From: Symmachiella dynata
GTDB lineage: Bacteria > Planctomycetota > Planctomycetia > Planctomycetales > Planctomycetaceae
NCBI RefSeq assembly: GCF_007747995.1
Contig: NZ_CP036276.1
Location: forward strand, 6,314,001 to 6,378,000
Reading direction: 5' to 3'
Length of the DNA: 64,000 nt
Below are positions 1 to 8,664 of the stretch, piece after piece. The first letter of the stretch is position 1. The number at the start of each line of letters is the position of its first letter. The position numbers and the translations under genes are program-made. Under the pieces are notes generated by a model, which saw only the letters and a list, made by a program, of their open reading frames with translations, ran no database searches and was not told the origin of the DNA.

Positions 1-15
1 ACGAACGGTTCGCAA

Positions 16-600
16 TCAATTCCGGACGCGCGTCGATCCGTTTTGAGAGGCCGGTCGTTTAGGCTGTCGCTTGCGATCCGACGCCGGAAGAGACCAGATC
101 CCTCGTTGTTCGCGTTTGGCATCCTGCTCTGCCTGGCGAAACAGCCGTTTCTTCGCCGCAGAAAAAGGGAAATGCGTAATCGCGCGGCCGTATCCCCCTC
201 GGATCAACTCTTCGTTGAGCATCGCATCGTTGATGTAGACGTACGCTAAAATGCGGCCATGCCGGTCCTCGCGCTCTTTGTCGAATTCCAGCCGCACCCG
301 TTTTCCCTCGACCCGGTTCCGCGTGTATTCACTCGCCTCGGGCCCAAAGGGTTGGACGGGAAGGTCGGGGTGTTTGGTTTCCGGTGTATCGACACCGATC
401 AGCCGCACGCGATTGCCGTTGTCCAATAGCAACGTATCGCCATCGACAGCCCGCTTGACGACGAACTCGCCCGATGCAGCGGGTGGGAGTGGGGGAGCTT
501 CCGGGGGGCGGGTCAACCAACGTCCGACGACCAACAGGATGATGATCACCACGGCCAGCAGCGGGGGGGTGGGACGGCGCCTAGAAAACCTGCGTGGCAT
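16..600 (-). CDS. Membrane-anchored thermonuclease (SNase) family protein
   Basis: Staphylococcal-nuclease-fold phosphodiesterase that would cut nucleic acids outside the cytoplasm. With the ATG at 600 the protein has 194 residues: a basic N-terminus, one hydrophobic segment (about residues 13-27), a proline-rich linker, then the SNase domain from about residue 44. The family active-site residues are visible: D55 in VDGDT, R66 in VRLIG, D71-T72-E74 in GVDTPE, and R116 in HGRILAY. A GGAGG stands upstream of the 600 start; an in-frame ATG at 624 is the alternative. The family call is firm; export is inferred from the single N-terminal hydrophobic segment. The gene is divergent from nothing nearby and is followed upstream by a dispersed palindromic repeat. 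Confidence 0.9.
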   Translation of the reverse strand: MPRRFSRRRPTPPLLAVVIIILLVVGRWLTRPPEAPPLPPAASGEFVVKRAVDGDTLLLDNGNRVRLIGVDTPETKHPDLPVQPFGPEASEYTRNRVEGKRVRLEFDKEREDRHGRILAYVYINDAMLNEELIRGGYGRAITHFPFSAAKKRLFRQAEQDAKREQRGIWSLPASDRKRQPKRPASQNGSTRVRN

Positions 601-677
601 GTCCGCCCTGCCTCCGGGACCCATCTAAGAACTGCAGTGGTTCGGACAAAGCTGCCGAACTGCTGATGAACACCTTA

Positions 678-769
678 CAAGTAGTTTCAAAACCCTCTGA
701 CGCGTCACGCAAACACTGGTATTATAGATTCCTGAACAGGCGCAACCGGGTTTTGAAACTGGTTCTAGT
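678..769 (+). repeat. Dispersed ~92-bp palindromic element, copy 1
   Basis: Intergenic element bounded by the inverted repeats GTTTCAAAACCC and GGGTTTTGAAAC. Inside the left end is the perfect palindrome TGACGCGTCA; GCGCAACCGGG precedes the right end. The same order of blocks recurs at four other intergenic sites in this window. It lies between the nuclease gene and the zinc-ribbon gene, both on the minus strand. Confidence 0.9.
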
Positions 770-821
770 GAAATCTGTGCGTGGCTATTTCACCGTATAT
801 TTTCACCGTACATTCGCGACT

Positions 822-1109
822 TTAATTCTCACTGAATTTGAGTTGCCGCCAACTGTTTTTTCCCAAGGGATCTCGGCAGTATTTATCGCGACATTTCGGA
901 CACAAATCGTAACGAAAACCTTGCCGGTCTTCCTCAGTGGCAATGTCGTCGCCTGCGGCCAAAATTTCGGCGATCTGTTCCAAATGGTCGGCGTCTAAAT
1001 CCGCTTCGCTAATGATCTCCGGGTCGATAGCGGGCGCAACTTCCACTTTGACCACGTAGCGTTGTTCGTCTAGCCGCACACCACAAGCATCGCACGTGTA
1101 GTGCAACAT
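822..1109 (-). CDS. Small zinc-ribbon protein, function unknown
   Basis: A 95-residue protein with two cysteine pairs, C6-x2-C9 at the N-terminus and C70-x2-C73 near the C-terminus (with C78 close by), which together would form one zinc-binding ribbon. Between them is an acidic stretch of about 30 residues. The start is the ATG at 1109. It has no signal peptide, so it should be cytoplasmic. I do not recognise a named family; the arrangement matches short conserved planctomycete proteins of unknown role. It stands alone between a palindromic repeat and the metalloprotease gene. Confidence 0.75.
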   Translation of the reverse strand: MLHYTCDACGVRLDEQRYVVKVEVAPAIDPEIISEADLDADHLEQIAEILAAGDDIATEEDRQGFRYDLCPKCRDKYCRDPLGKNSWRQLKFSEN

Positions 1110-1305
1110 AAGGCCCGAGTCCTCTCAAGTATGACGATAGTGCTCCAACACATCTCAATACTCGATTTAACCACAAATCCCTCAGTCGGGAAAGCCCTTT
1201 GGTCAATTTTGCCCTGAACTTTTTGTCCCGGCAATTTTTTGCAGTTGCAAATAATGCTGAGAGGCGCTTGTTGCGCAAGGCCCTCAAAATTCGTGAGGCT
1301 GAACG

Positions 1306-2514
1306 TTACCGTTGCTCCATGGAGGCTGCCAGTTTCTTCATGTACCTCAAGAATTGTGCATCCAAAACGGCAAGGTTTTTCCCGAACGCCCCCTCAAAAT
1401 CCTTGAGGCGTTCAGCGGCCCCGTACGGTTTCAGCGGATCGCGATGCGCCACAGCATTGAGAAAGCGGGCGTACGCTGACGAGCGGGTTTGGATCAAATA
1501 AAAGCTGAGTGCCCAGGCATGACTGTAGCCATCCAGCAAGGAGGCGTTGAATGCGTTGTCCCCAGCGACAAAATTGCGCAAGGCCCCTTTGGGTCGACGC
1601 GTTTGAGCATAATTCATGAACCAGACAAAGCGATCTCGATTGATCTGATCGGCCGTCTTTGTGTGCGAACCGCCGTCGCGAATTCCGGGCGCCTCGTAGA
1701 CCGTCGCTAAGCCTTCGACAATCCATTTGGGATTTTCGCCGATTCGAGAATGCAATCCCGTATTGAATGCGATCTGGTGCGTTGCTTCATGAATCATGGT
1801 GTCGCGCAATCCACTCTCCGATGAACCCGTGCTCGCCGCGATTGCGCCGGTGAATCCCGAAAAGGATTGTTGCTCGCGGGGAAAGCCGGTCCATGCTGGT
1901 AACTGATAATCGTAGCCAGCATCGATCGCTGCAACGCTGTCTCCGGGATCAAACAAGGCGACGCGATTAGTATGGTGGTGGTAATACCCCATCAGCCCCC
2001 GCACCGCCCGGACGCCATCTCCCGCGGCATAGCGAGCGAAACTTGCGTGGTCGGGAAACACCAATGCGACAAGTGGAAACTCCGGCTGGGTCACTTTGAG
2101 TCTTCGCACGCGAAAGTACGAATAGAACCGGTTGTAGATTCCTTCGAACAACTTCGCATATTCTCGTGCCCGTCCTCGCGGTCCACAAACGACATAGTGC
2201 CCGTTGGCGGCGACTTCATATTTTCGACCGTACCGCCGTTTCAAATCATCGCGCACCTGAACAAGCGAATCGCTCTTGAATCGGGGTGATATCTTTTTGA
2301 ATGAGCCAACTTCGCCGAACGACAACGCATTGAGTTCTCCGTCGGTGCTCATCAGCCAAAACTGGCGCTTGTCACTCGCAACAGCTTTCCCCTCGTAAGT
2401 ATTTTTGCCGACTTTGACCCGCAACAGGGACTGCGTTTTTTGGCCGCCTTGAGCAGGGACCGCAGTCGTCAGCAGCGCGAAGACGAGCGACATAATCCAG
2501 AGAGGGTGGTGCAT
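1306..2514 (-). CDS. Secreted DUF1570-type zinc metalloprotease-like protein
   Basis: 402 residues from the ATG at 2514. Residues 1-22 form a signal peptide ending in a VPAQG-like cleavage site, so the protein is exported. The central motif H242-E243-A-T-H246 followed by E267 (in VEGLATVYE) is the gluzincin pattern of zinc ligands and catalytic glutamate seen in DUF1570 proteins. The N-terminal part (residues 30-75) is a small SH3-like/SHD1-type segment often fused to these proteins. The reading frame extends 22 codons upstream, but that part lacks signal-peptide character, so I prefer the internal start. The substrate is unknown. Confidence 0.8.
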   Translation of the reverse strand: MHHPLWIMSLVFALLTTAVPAQGGQKTQSLLRVKVGKNTYEGKAVASDKRQFWLMSTDGELNALSFGEVGSFKKISPRFKSDSLVQVRDDLKRRYGRKYEVAANGHYVVCGPRGRAREYAKLFEGIYNRFYSYFRVRRLKVTQPEFPLVALVFPDHASFARYAAGDGVRAVRGLMGYYHHHTNRVALFDPGDSVAAIDAGYDYQLPAWTGFPREQQSFSGFTGAIAASTGSSESGLRDTMIHEATHQIAFNTGLHSRIGENPKWIVEGLATVYEAPGIRDGGSHTKTADQINRDRFVWFMNYAQTRRPKGALRNFVAGDNAFNASLLDGYSHAWALSFYLIQTRSSAYARFLNAVAHRDPLKPYGAAERLKDFEGAFGKNLAVLDAQFLRYMKKLAASMEQR

Positions 2515-2716
2515 GATTGCGGGAGTCCGAATCGTAAAAGTCGAAGTACGGGCCCAGGGGAAAAACCCTGTCAAAACCATTCCACAATAAGTATAGGTCG
2601 CATCTCGCCTACAGGGGCTTCAACTTGCCGCATGTTGCATTAATGCAACATGGTTATCCCTAGCAATTCGCGAATTGACAGTTTTCCTGCGGTCGGTGGT
2701 CTCCTAAGATAGATCT

Positions 2717-4075
2717 GTGGGTAAAAATGTGTTCGTGGGCGAACTCCAAGCGTTTATTCAGAAAGAGCCAGTCGTGTCGCTTTGGACGAGAATACCGGTG
2801 TGGGTGCTCTGCGGTTGCGTTTGCCTCACGGTGATCCGCACTGCTGCGGGCGAGCCTCCGCCGACGGTCGATTTGGCGGCTGAGGTGAAACAAGCCATCG
2901 CCGATTTGGATGCGAACCGTCTCTCAGTTCGCCGTGCGGCGGAAGAGCGGTTGCTAAAATTAGGCCCCGCCGTGCTCCCGCACCTGCCGCCGCCGGAGTT
3001 GATCCGCCAACCGGGTGTCCGACAGGTCTTGAAACGTCTACGCATCCAACTCGAAAAACGACAGGCACGCCTCTCCGCAACCGCCTCGCAGGTAACGCTG
3101 CAGGGGAATTTACCGTTGAAGGAGATTCTGCGCGGGATTACTGACCAAACGGAAAATCAATTCGACCACTCTGCGCTTCCGACATCGCTGTTGGAAAGCA
3201 CCATCGAGATTGATTTTCAAAAAACGCCGTTTTGGAAAGCCGTTGACCATCTGTGCAAGGAATTGCGACTGCGACACCGCCTCGAAGGAAAAATGGAGGC
3301 GTTGCAATTGCTGCCGGCCGAGGAGGATGCTGCGCCGGAGATTGCAGTGACATATGCCGGACCTTTTCGTGTGGCGGTCACATCCATCAAGCAGCGGCGC
3401 GAATACGATCAAGTGCGCGTGGGATTTGCCTTCACCGGCGAACCGCGAATTCGTTCTTTGATCGTGACCTACGCTGCAAAGAATTGGAATCTTCAGCTAC
3501 CGGATGGCCTGCTGCTTCCCCCTGAAAATCCTGGAGCATTCTTGGAATTCAATCCCGCAGATGGTGGCCGCAAAATTCAGTTTTCGATCGATTTCGTTGA
3601 CACTGACAAGCCCATTGACAAGATCTCATTGGATGGCAAATTTACCGTGACCACAGTCGTTGGGAATCAGCGGATTCGTTTTCGTGACCTGGAACGTGGC
3701 GGCGGAGTCGCTCGACGGCGGGGTGGCATCAGCGTACTTCTCCACAAAGCGACTGCAACAAAAACGCCGGCCGGGACCTATGATGCCCGGATCGATGCGG
3801 CTGTCGTGTATGATGCGCAAGGTCCAGCCTTTGAGTCGCACCGCACGTGGATCTACCACAATCACATCTATCTGGAGACAGCTGAGGGGAAACGCATCGA
3901 ATTCGCGGGAAACCAGCGCACGTTAAATTCGGACGCAGGAGCCGTACTGATGGAATATCCCTTCCCGAATCTCGAGCATCCGTTGAGCGAATACGAGTTC
4001 GTCTATGTCGCCCCCACGCTGATTGTGGAAATCCCTGCCACAATTCATTTCGCAGACTTGCCGGTTAAGAACTAA
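2717..4075 (+). CDS. Secreted HEAT-like / STN-like protein, function unknown
   Basis: Up to 452 residues with a GTG start at 2717; a start at the in-frame GTG about 20 codons later would place the hydrophobic segment nearer the N-terminus. A hydrophobic export segment (WVLCGCVCLTVI region) is followed by a charged HEAT-like helical part and then by a block beginning VTLQGNLPLKEIL. That block resembles the secretin/TonB short N-terminal (STN) fold used in many planctomycete secreted proteins. The C-terminal half is beta-rich without a family I recognise. It is transcribed alone, divergently from the metalloprotease gene. Confidence 0.7.
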   Translation: MGKNVFVGELQAFIQKEPVVSLWTRIPVWVLCGCVCLTVIRTAAGEPPPTVDLAAEVKQAIADLDANRLSVRRAAEERLLKLGPAVLPHLPPPELIRQPGVRQVLKRLRIQLEKRQARLSATASQVTLQGNLPLKEILRGITDQTENQFDHSALPTSLLESTIEIDFQKTPFWKAVDHLCKELRLRHRLEGKMEALQLLPAEEDAAPEIAVTYAGPFRVAVTSIKQRREYDQVRVGFAFTGEPRIRSLIVTYAAKNWNLQLPDGLLLPPENPGAFLEFNPADGGRKIQFSIDFVDTDKPIDKISLDGKFTVTTVVGNQRIRFRDLERGGGVARRRGGISVLLHKATATKTPAGTYDARIDAAVVYDAQGPAFESHRTWIYHNHIYLETAEGKRIEFAGNQRTLNSDAGAVLMEYPFPNLEHPLSEYEFVYVAPTLIVEIPATIHFADLPVKN

Positions 4076-4211
4076 TCGACGACGATTGCGTGCGAGGTCT
4101 CGCCGAGCAGAAGTTGCCCGCACTGTTGAGGCCTGCCTTATTGTGAAAGCACTTCACGTACAATCAAATTTAGTCACACACGCAAATTAGCCATCACCAA
4201 AGGACACACAC

Positions 4212-4703
4212 ATGGACAGCCGTGCCGCTATTCGCCAATCGATTGAAACTGCCGATATGATTGCCGACGCGTATTTGGGCGATCTCGAAGACTCCGAACT
4301 TTTCATCCGCCCGGTCGACGGCGCCAACCATGCAGCCTGGCAATTGGGGCATTTGATCTGCTCCGAGCACAGTTTGATCAATGGTGTGCGTCCTGGTTCA
4401 ATGCCGGACCTGCCCGAGGGATTCTTGGACAAATACTCCAAGGAAACCGCCTCGATCGATGACCCGGCGCAGTTTCACACCAAAGACGAATATATGCGGC
4501 TGCGGAAGGAACAACGGGCCGGGACGCTCAAAGTCTTGGACACACTGACCGACGAGGACCTTGACGCACCGGCGCCCGAAAAATTCCGAGCACATTTTCC
4601 GACGGTCGGAAGCATCATGGTTTTGCAAGGCATGCATACCACCATGCATGCCGGGCAATGGGCCGTCTTGCGGCGCAAGCTGGGCAAGCCGGTGACGATC
4701 TAA
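4212..4703 (+). CDS. DinB-fold putative metal-dependent thiol transferase
   Basis: 163-residue four-helix-bundle protein of the DinB_2 / YfiT family. The three expected metal-binding histidines are visible as H47 (WQLGHL) and the H142-x3-H146 pair, followed by the GQ dipeptide typical of the last helix. Members use low-molecular-weight thiols such as bacillithiol or act in detoxification; which applies here is not shown. A BshB1-like gene of bacillithiol synthesis lies elsewhere in the window, which fits but does not prove thiol use. The gene ends just before a bidirectional terminator. Confidence 0.8.
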   Translation: MDSRAAIRQSIETADMIADAYLGDLEDSELFIRPVDGANHAAWQLGHLICSEHSLINGVRPGSMPDLPEGFLDKYSKETASIDDPAQFHTKDEYMRLRKEQRAGTLKVLDTLTDEDLDAPAPEKFRAHFPTVGSIMVLQGMHTTMHAGQWAVLRRKLGKPVTI

Positions 4704-4721
4704 AGCCGGCACTTCAAACAA

Positions 4722-4778
4722 AACAACCGGGTTGCGGTCGACTCTTGCGAGGTCTCCGCAACCCGGTTGTTATTTTTT
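4722..4778. terminator. Bidirectional rho-independent terminator
   Basis: A 16-bp stem AACAACCGGGTTGCGG pairs with CCGCAACCCGGTTGTT and is followed by TATTTTTT. It lies between the convergent DinB-fold gene and the HtrA protease gene and can serve both. Confidence 0.85.
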
Positions 4779-4801
4779 ACGCGATCGATCGCGTCTGGTG
4801 A

Positions 4802-6304
4802 TTACGGTTTAAGAACCACGAAAAACTTGCGGTCTCCGCGACGCACGTGTAACAGAACGCCCTTGTCGGTGGAGTTTTTCTTGACCGCCTGGGCAAACTC
4901 TTCAGGAGTTGACACTGCTGTCTGGCCCACTTTTTCAACAACGGTTCCGGGCCTTAGGTTTGCGTAATCGGCCGGACTGTCCGGTTTGACGCCGGTGATC
5001 ACCACGCCGTGCGGATTCTCATCACTGACGCCAAGTTGCGTGGCCAGTTCGGGTGTCAATTTCTGAACGTCCATCCCGACGATGTTCTGCTCCGTCGATT
5101 CCGGTGCGGATTCCTGCTGATCACGAACCGGGACAATCCGCCGCTTGCCGAAATCTTCGGGCATAGCTTCGGCGACCATCGTCAACTCAACCTGTTTTCC
5201 GTCACGCATGACTTTCAACGGATATGATTTTCCGAGTTCCAACTCCTCAACAATTCGTTGTAACAGCGGAGTGCCGTTCACGCGGCGGCCATTGAGGGAG
5301 ATGATCACGTCGCCCGGTTGGATTTTGGCTTTTTCGGCAGGTGTATCAGGCCAAACATCAGAGACCAACGCACCTTCACGGGTGGTGATGTTCAGCGTAT
5401 CGGCCAAATCATTATCGACCGGCTGAATGGCAATGCCCAAATAGGCTCGCTGCACAGTCCCGTTGGCGATCAACTGCTGACTGACCCATTTGGCCATGTT
5501 GATCGGCACGGCGAAGCTCACGCCATCGTAACCGCCACTGCGTGACGAGATGGCTGCGTTGACGCCAACGACTTCACCATTGAGATTGATCAACGGTCCA
5601 CCGCTATTCCCCGGATTGACGGCAGCATCGGTTTGCAGAAAATATTCGCGTTCCGCGATCTGTTGACCGCGGCCTTTAGCACTGATAATTCCCGCGGTCA
5701 CGGACATGTCCAAACCAAACGGACTTCCGATAGCCAGAACCCAATCGCCCACTTGAATGTCTTCGCTATCTCCCAACGGTAGGGCGGGGAGTGGATGATC
5801 GGCATCAACTTTCAAGATTGCAATATCGGAACTGGGATCGCGTTTGATGTCGTGAGCCACGTATTCGCGGCCATCTTGGAAACGAACGACCACCTTGTCG
5901 GCATCTTGCACGACGTGGTTATTGGTCATGATGATTCCCGAGGGATCAATCACAAATCCCGAACCGCGCCCTTCACGGCGAGGCATCTGGCGTTTTCCGC
6001 CTTGTCCGAAAAACTGCCGATACCGCGGATCGTTTTTGAATTGCTCGCCAAACGGCGTGCCTTTGAACAATTCTTGAATATCGGCACCTTGCGCCACGCC
6101 TCCCTTAATGGTCGTTTCAATCGCCACGATGCTGGGCATCGATTTTTGAGAGGCATTACGAATGGCGACGGAAAAATTCTGTGCATGGGCCAACGGCGAA
6201 TCCGCACCGGATTCACGTTGGGCCATTACGGCAGCTGCGCCCACCAAACAGGCCACACCAAACAGCGCTAGTATCCATTGTCCATTTCTTACAATTTTTG
6301 TCAT
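4802..6304 (-). CDS. degP: Periplasmic serine protease/chaperone DegP/HtrA (Do family)
   Basis: 500 residues from the ATG at 6304, which has AAGGA seven bases upstream; an ATG at 6310 is too close to that site. A signal-type hydrophobic stretch covers residues 9-28. The trypsin-like catalytic triad is H130 (TNNHVV), D160 (SSDIAIL) and S234 (NPGNSGGPL). Two PDZ domains follow, at about residues 265-365 and 395-495. The protein degrades or refolds damaged envelope proteins. It stands alone, and its upstream region is a long gap without another gene. Family assignment is secure. Confidence 0.95.
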   Translation of the reverse strand: MTKIVRNGQWILALFGVACLVGAAAVMAQRESGADSPLAHAQNFSVAIRNASQKSMPSIVAIETTIKGGVAQGADIQELFKGTPFGEQFKNDPRYRQFFGQGGKRQMPRREGRGSGFVIDPSGIIMTNNHVVQDADKVVVRFQDGREYVAHDIKRDPSSDIAILKVDADHPLPALPLGDSEDIQVGDWVLAIGSPFGLDMSVTAGIISAKGRGQQIAEREYFLQTDAAVNPGNSGGPLINLNGEVVGVNAAISSRSGGYDGVSFAVPINMAKWVSQQLIANGTVQRAYLGIAIQPVDNDLADTLNITTREGALVSDVWPDTPAEKAKIQPGDVIISLNGRRVNGTPLLQRIVEELELGKSYPLKVMRDGKQVELTMVAEAMPEDFGKRRIVPVRDQQESAPESTEQNIVGMDVQKLTPELATQLGVSDENPHGVVITGVKPDSPADYANLRPGTVVEKVGQTAVSTPEEFAQAVKKNSTDKGVLLHVRRGDRKFFVVLKP

Positions 6305-6343
6305 GTTCATATCCTTGTTCTGTGCCAACCCGGATTCGGCCAA

Positions 6344-7012
6344 ACCGGACTCGTCGATTCCGCCAATAGCAATGCTGCGCGAATCATTGGATTCGTCCAG
6401 CTCACCGGCGGATCGACATTATAGTTGGATGTCGATTATCAGCCAGACGATTTTGCCGGATCGACTGCTATTGGCTTGACGTCTATTTACTACGACGGTG
6501 ACGGGGCGGGGTGTTGGGAATGTTTGAAAATTCTCAACCGAACGACACCCCCGTTTTATGCGGAAAAACCCGGGAAAATCTCATTTCCCAAGTGTCCCGC
6601 CCGCCCCAACGGAATTGAGATAACCCGGTCATTTCGTGACCCTCAACGCCGCTTTCATAGTGCCGTCAATACCCCCGCTGGATCAATTACCTTCCCCTGT
6701 TGGTGACTCCATCTAACGACTACCGGTTGATCGTAGAGCGTGTTTAAAATAAAGTAGACGAACAGCCACGCTCTATGGTTGTGTTGAGAGTCATGGACTT
6801 CGCCTGAAAATCCAGCGGATCAGAAACGCGAGTTCGATGACTTCAACTCTCATGCCAAACGGCAATCAACACAGTAGACCAAGCAAACGGTACAAGCGTC
6901 GCTTATCTTTTCAATGTTGGCATGGCGAACTCAAAAAGGTTTGCGATGTGAACGGCGAACGTAGCACTCAGACGCAACGACTTCTTGAGACCCTCCGTGC
7001 TGCTCGGACCGT
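6344..7012. other. Long intergenic gap with a 9-bp inverted repeat
   Basis: Contains no convincing gene. Between 6734 and 6775 the perfect inverted repeat TAGAGCGTG / CACGCTCTA encloses an A/T-rich loop. The surrounding sequence could be a decayed mobile element, but I see no transposase fragment. Promoters for degP and rnc must lie here. Confidence 0.5.
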
Positions 7013-7033
7013 ATGACCCTACGTAGAACATCG

Positions 7034-7762
7034 ATGCCCGCAAATCCAGAACCCTCTTTTGACGATGATCTCCTCGCCCGCTGCGAAGAGGTTTTGCAAT
7101 ACAAATTCCGCGATCGCGATATATTGCGCAACTGCTTAACGCACGCCTCGATCGCCACTCATCGATTGGCCTCCAACGAACGTTTGGAGTTTCTGGGCGA
7201 CGCCATTCTGGGGGGTGTGGTTTGCGAGATGCTTTATTTGCAGTTTCCCGACTACCCCGAAGGGGAAATGACGCGGATTAAGTCCATTGTCGTCAGTCGG
7301 AATTCTTGCGCAAAGGTCAGCACCCAGTTGGGATTTCAAGACTTTTTATTGCTGGGGCGAGGCCTGAGTATTCATGACACCGTTCCCACATCGGTCATGG
7401 CCGCTGTGTTGGAATCAATCATCGCGGGGGTCTACCTCGACGGGGGTTGGGAGCCGGCGCATGCGTTGGTGGGACGCTTCATGGCGCCGGAAATCGCTTT
7501 GGCTTCCGAGTCGCATCACGGTCGCAACTTCAAAAGCCTGCTCCAGCAACACACGCAAAAGCTCATGGGCGCTACTCCCATCTATTCCTTGCTGGACGAA
7601 CAAGGTCCCGACCACTCCAAAAGCTTCAAAGTCGCTGCCGTGATCGAAAGTCAAAACTACGCCGCCGCTTGGGGAGCGACGAAAAAGGAAGCCGAGCAAC
7701 GGGCAGCCCGCAATGCGCTGCACGAGCTGGAAGGCAAGGACATTCCGCACGCCGCCGAATAA
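7034..7762 (+). CDS. rnc: Ribonuclease III
   Basis: 242 residues from the ATG at 7034 (an upstream ATG at 7013 is in frame). The N-terminal RNase III domain carries the signature NERLEFLGDAILG at residues 48-60, including the magnesium-binding E and D residues, and the second conserved acidic residue lies in VLESIIAGVYLDGG. The C-terminal double-stranded RNA-binding domain follows from about residue 165, ending with the conserved KKEAEQRAA helix. The enzyme cuts double-stranded RNA in rRNA maturation and mRNA decay. It is transcribed alone. Confidence 0.95.
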   Translation: MPANPEPSFDDDLLARCEEVLQYKFRDRDILRNCLTHASIATHRLASNERLEFLGDAILGGVVCEMLYLQFPDYPEGEMTRIKSIVVSRNSCAKVSTQLGFQDFLLLGRGLSIHDTVPTSVMAAVLESIIAGVYLDGGWEPAHALVGRFMAPEIALASESHHGRNFKSLLQQHTQKLMGATPIYSLLDEQGPDHSKSFKVAAVIESQNYAAAWGATKKEAEQRAARNALHELEGKDIPHAAE

Positions 7763-7935
7763 CGGTCGCTTGACGCCACACGCGGCTGAAAACGTCGTTG
7801 CCGTTTTGTGGGACGCTTCACAGATATCGTCGGACCGCTCTGCGAGACTGCGCGGCGGTCGTTCGGGGAAAATGAAATTCCCGCAACACTACACACCCGA
7901 CTAGGCCGTTGATACGATACGGACGCTCGTGAACC

Positions 7936-8030
7936 CTAGGACCAGTTTCAAAACCCGGTTGCGCTTGTTCTAGAAACGTTCAGAACAGTGTCAATGTGAC
8001 GCGTCAGAGGGTTTTGAAACGACTTGTAGG
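7936..8030 (-). repeat. Dispersed ~92-bp palindromic element, copy 2
   Basis: Reverse-oriented copy: AGTTTCAAAACCC at 7944 and GGGTTTTGAAAC ending at 8020, with GCGCTTGTTCTAGAA and TGACGCGTCAGAGG inside. It ends only 45 bp before the start codon of the cysteine-rich precursor gene and must lie in, or next to, its 5' untranslated region or promoter. Confidence 0.9.
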
Positions 8031-8074
8031 AATGGGACGCCGGGCGGACACACATTTACCAGGTGAGGATCGAA

Positions 8075-8554
8075 ATGAAACCATCGGAATTGAACCGCAG
8101 AGATTTCAGTAAGTTCACCGTCGCCGCGTTTGGTGGCATGGTGGCTGGGACAGCCATTGGTTGCGGCGGCAGCGAAGAGGCAGCGCCCAGCGGTAGCCAA
8201 ACCGGCAGCCAAACCAGCAGCACAGAAACTCCCGAAACCGGGACGGAAGTCGCTGCATCAGAAAAACATGTCTGCCGCGGGTTGAACACCTGTAAAGGCA
8301 AAGGAGCCGACGGTAAAAACGACTGCGCCGGGCAAGGCACGTGCGCTACAGCCAAAGCACATACCTGTCACACGCAAAATGCATGCAAGAACCAAGGCGG
8401 ATGCGGTGAGACGGCTGGCAAAAATGCCTGCGAAGGCAAAGGCGAATGCGCTGTCCCGTTGATGGACGGCACTTGGGAAAAAGTTCGCACGGCATTCGAA
8501 GCAGAACGCAAAGCTGCCGGTGAGCCGGTTGGTGCGGCACCAGCTAAAGGTTGA
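8075..8554 (+). CDS. Tat-exported cysteine-rich bufferin-like RiPP precursor
   Basis: 159 residues from the ATG at 8075, preceded by AGGTGAGGA; the reading frame's earlier GTG at 8063 overlaps that ribosome site. The N-terminus has a twin-arginine motif (NRRDFSKF, R8-R9), a hydrophobic stretch and a possible lipobox ending at C30. A Ser/Thr/Gly/Glu linker follows, then a core (residues 65-127) with nine cysteines at 67, 73, 84, 90, 98, 104, 110, 119 and 125. They fall into repeated C-x5-C units with GKNDC- and GKNAC-type contexts, as in bufferin precursors. The next gene is a DUF692/MNIO enzyme, the maturase family for such peptides. Known bufferins are copper-binding; that role here is inference. 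Confidence 0.8.
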   Translation: MKPSELNRRDFSKFTVAAFGGMVAGTAIGCGGSEEAAPSGSQTGSQTSSTETPETGTEVAASEKHVCRGLNTCKGKGADGKNDCAGQGTCATAKAHTCHTQNACKNQGGCGETAGKNACEGKGECAVPLMDGTWEKVRTAFEAERKAAGEPVGAAPAKG

Positions 8555-8576
8555 TGGATCGGAGATTCAACGTGCG

Positions 8577-8645
8577 GCCCCCCGGCGAAGTCGGGGGCTG
8601 ACGGATTAGCACGCCGCGCAACCGCTGTATTGCGGTTGCTCGGCG
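8577..8645 (+). promoter_or_regulatory. Two strong hairpins between precursor and MNIO gene
   Basis: Between the precursor stop and the enzyme start lie two stem-loops: CCCCCG/CGGGGG at 8579-8597 and a longer one at 8612-8645 built from CGCCG, GCAACCGC, a TGTATT loop, GCGGTTGC and CGGCG. The second is followed by TTGATTTTTGG. They could act as an attenuator or as a 3'-end stabiliser, letting precursor be made in excess of the modifying enzyme. Confidence 0.6.
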
Positions 8646-8664
8646 TTGATTTTTGGAGAGCATG

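Noticed and set aside
6720-6910. Possible insertion-sequence remnant in the degP-rnc gap
   Set aside because: Only one 9-bp inverted repeat; no transposase fragment in any frame and no target duplication found.
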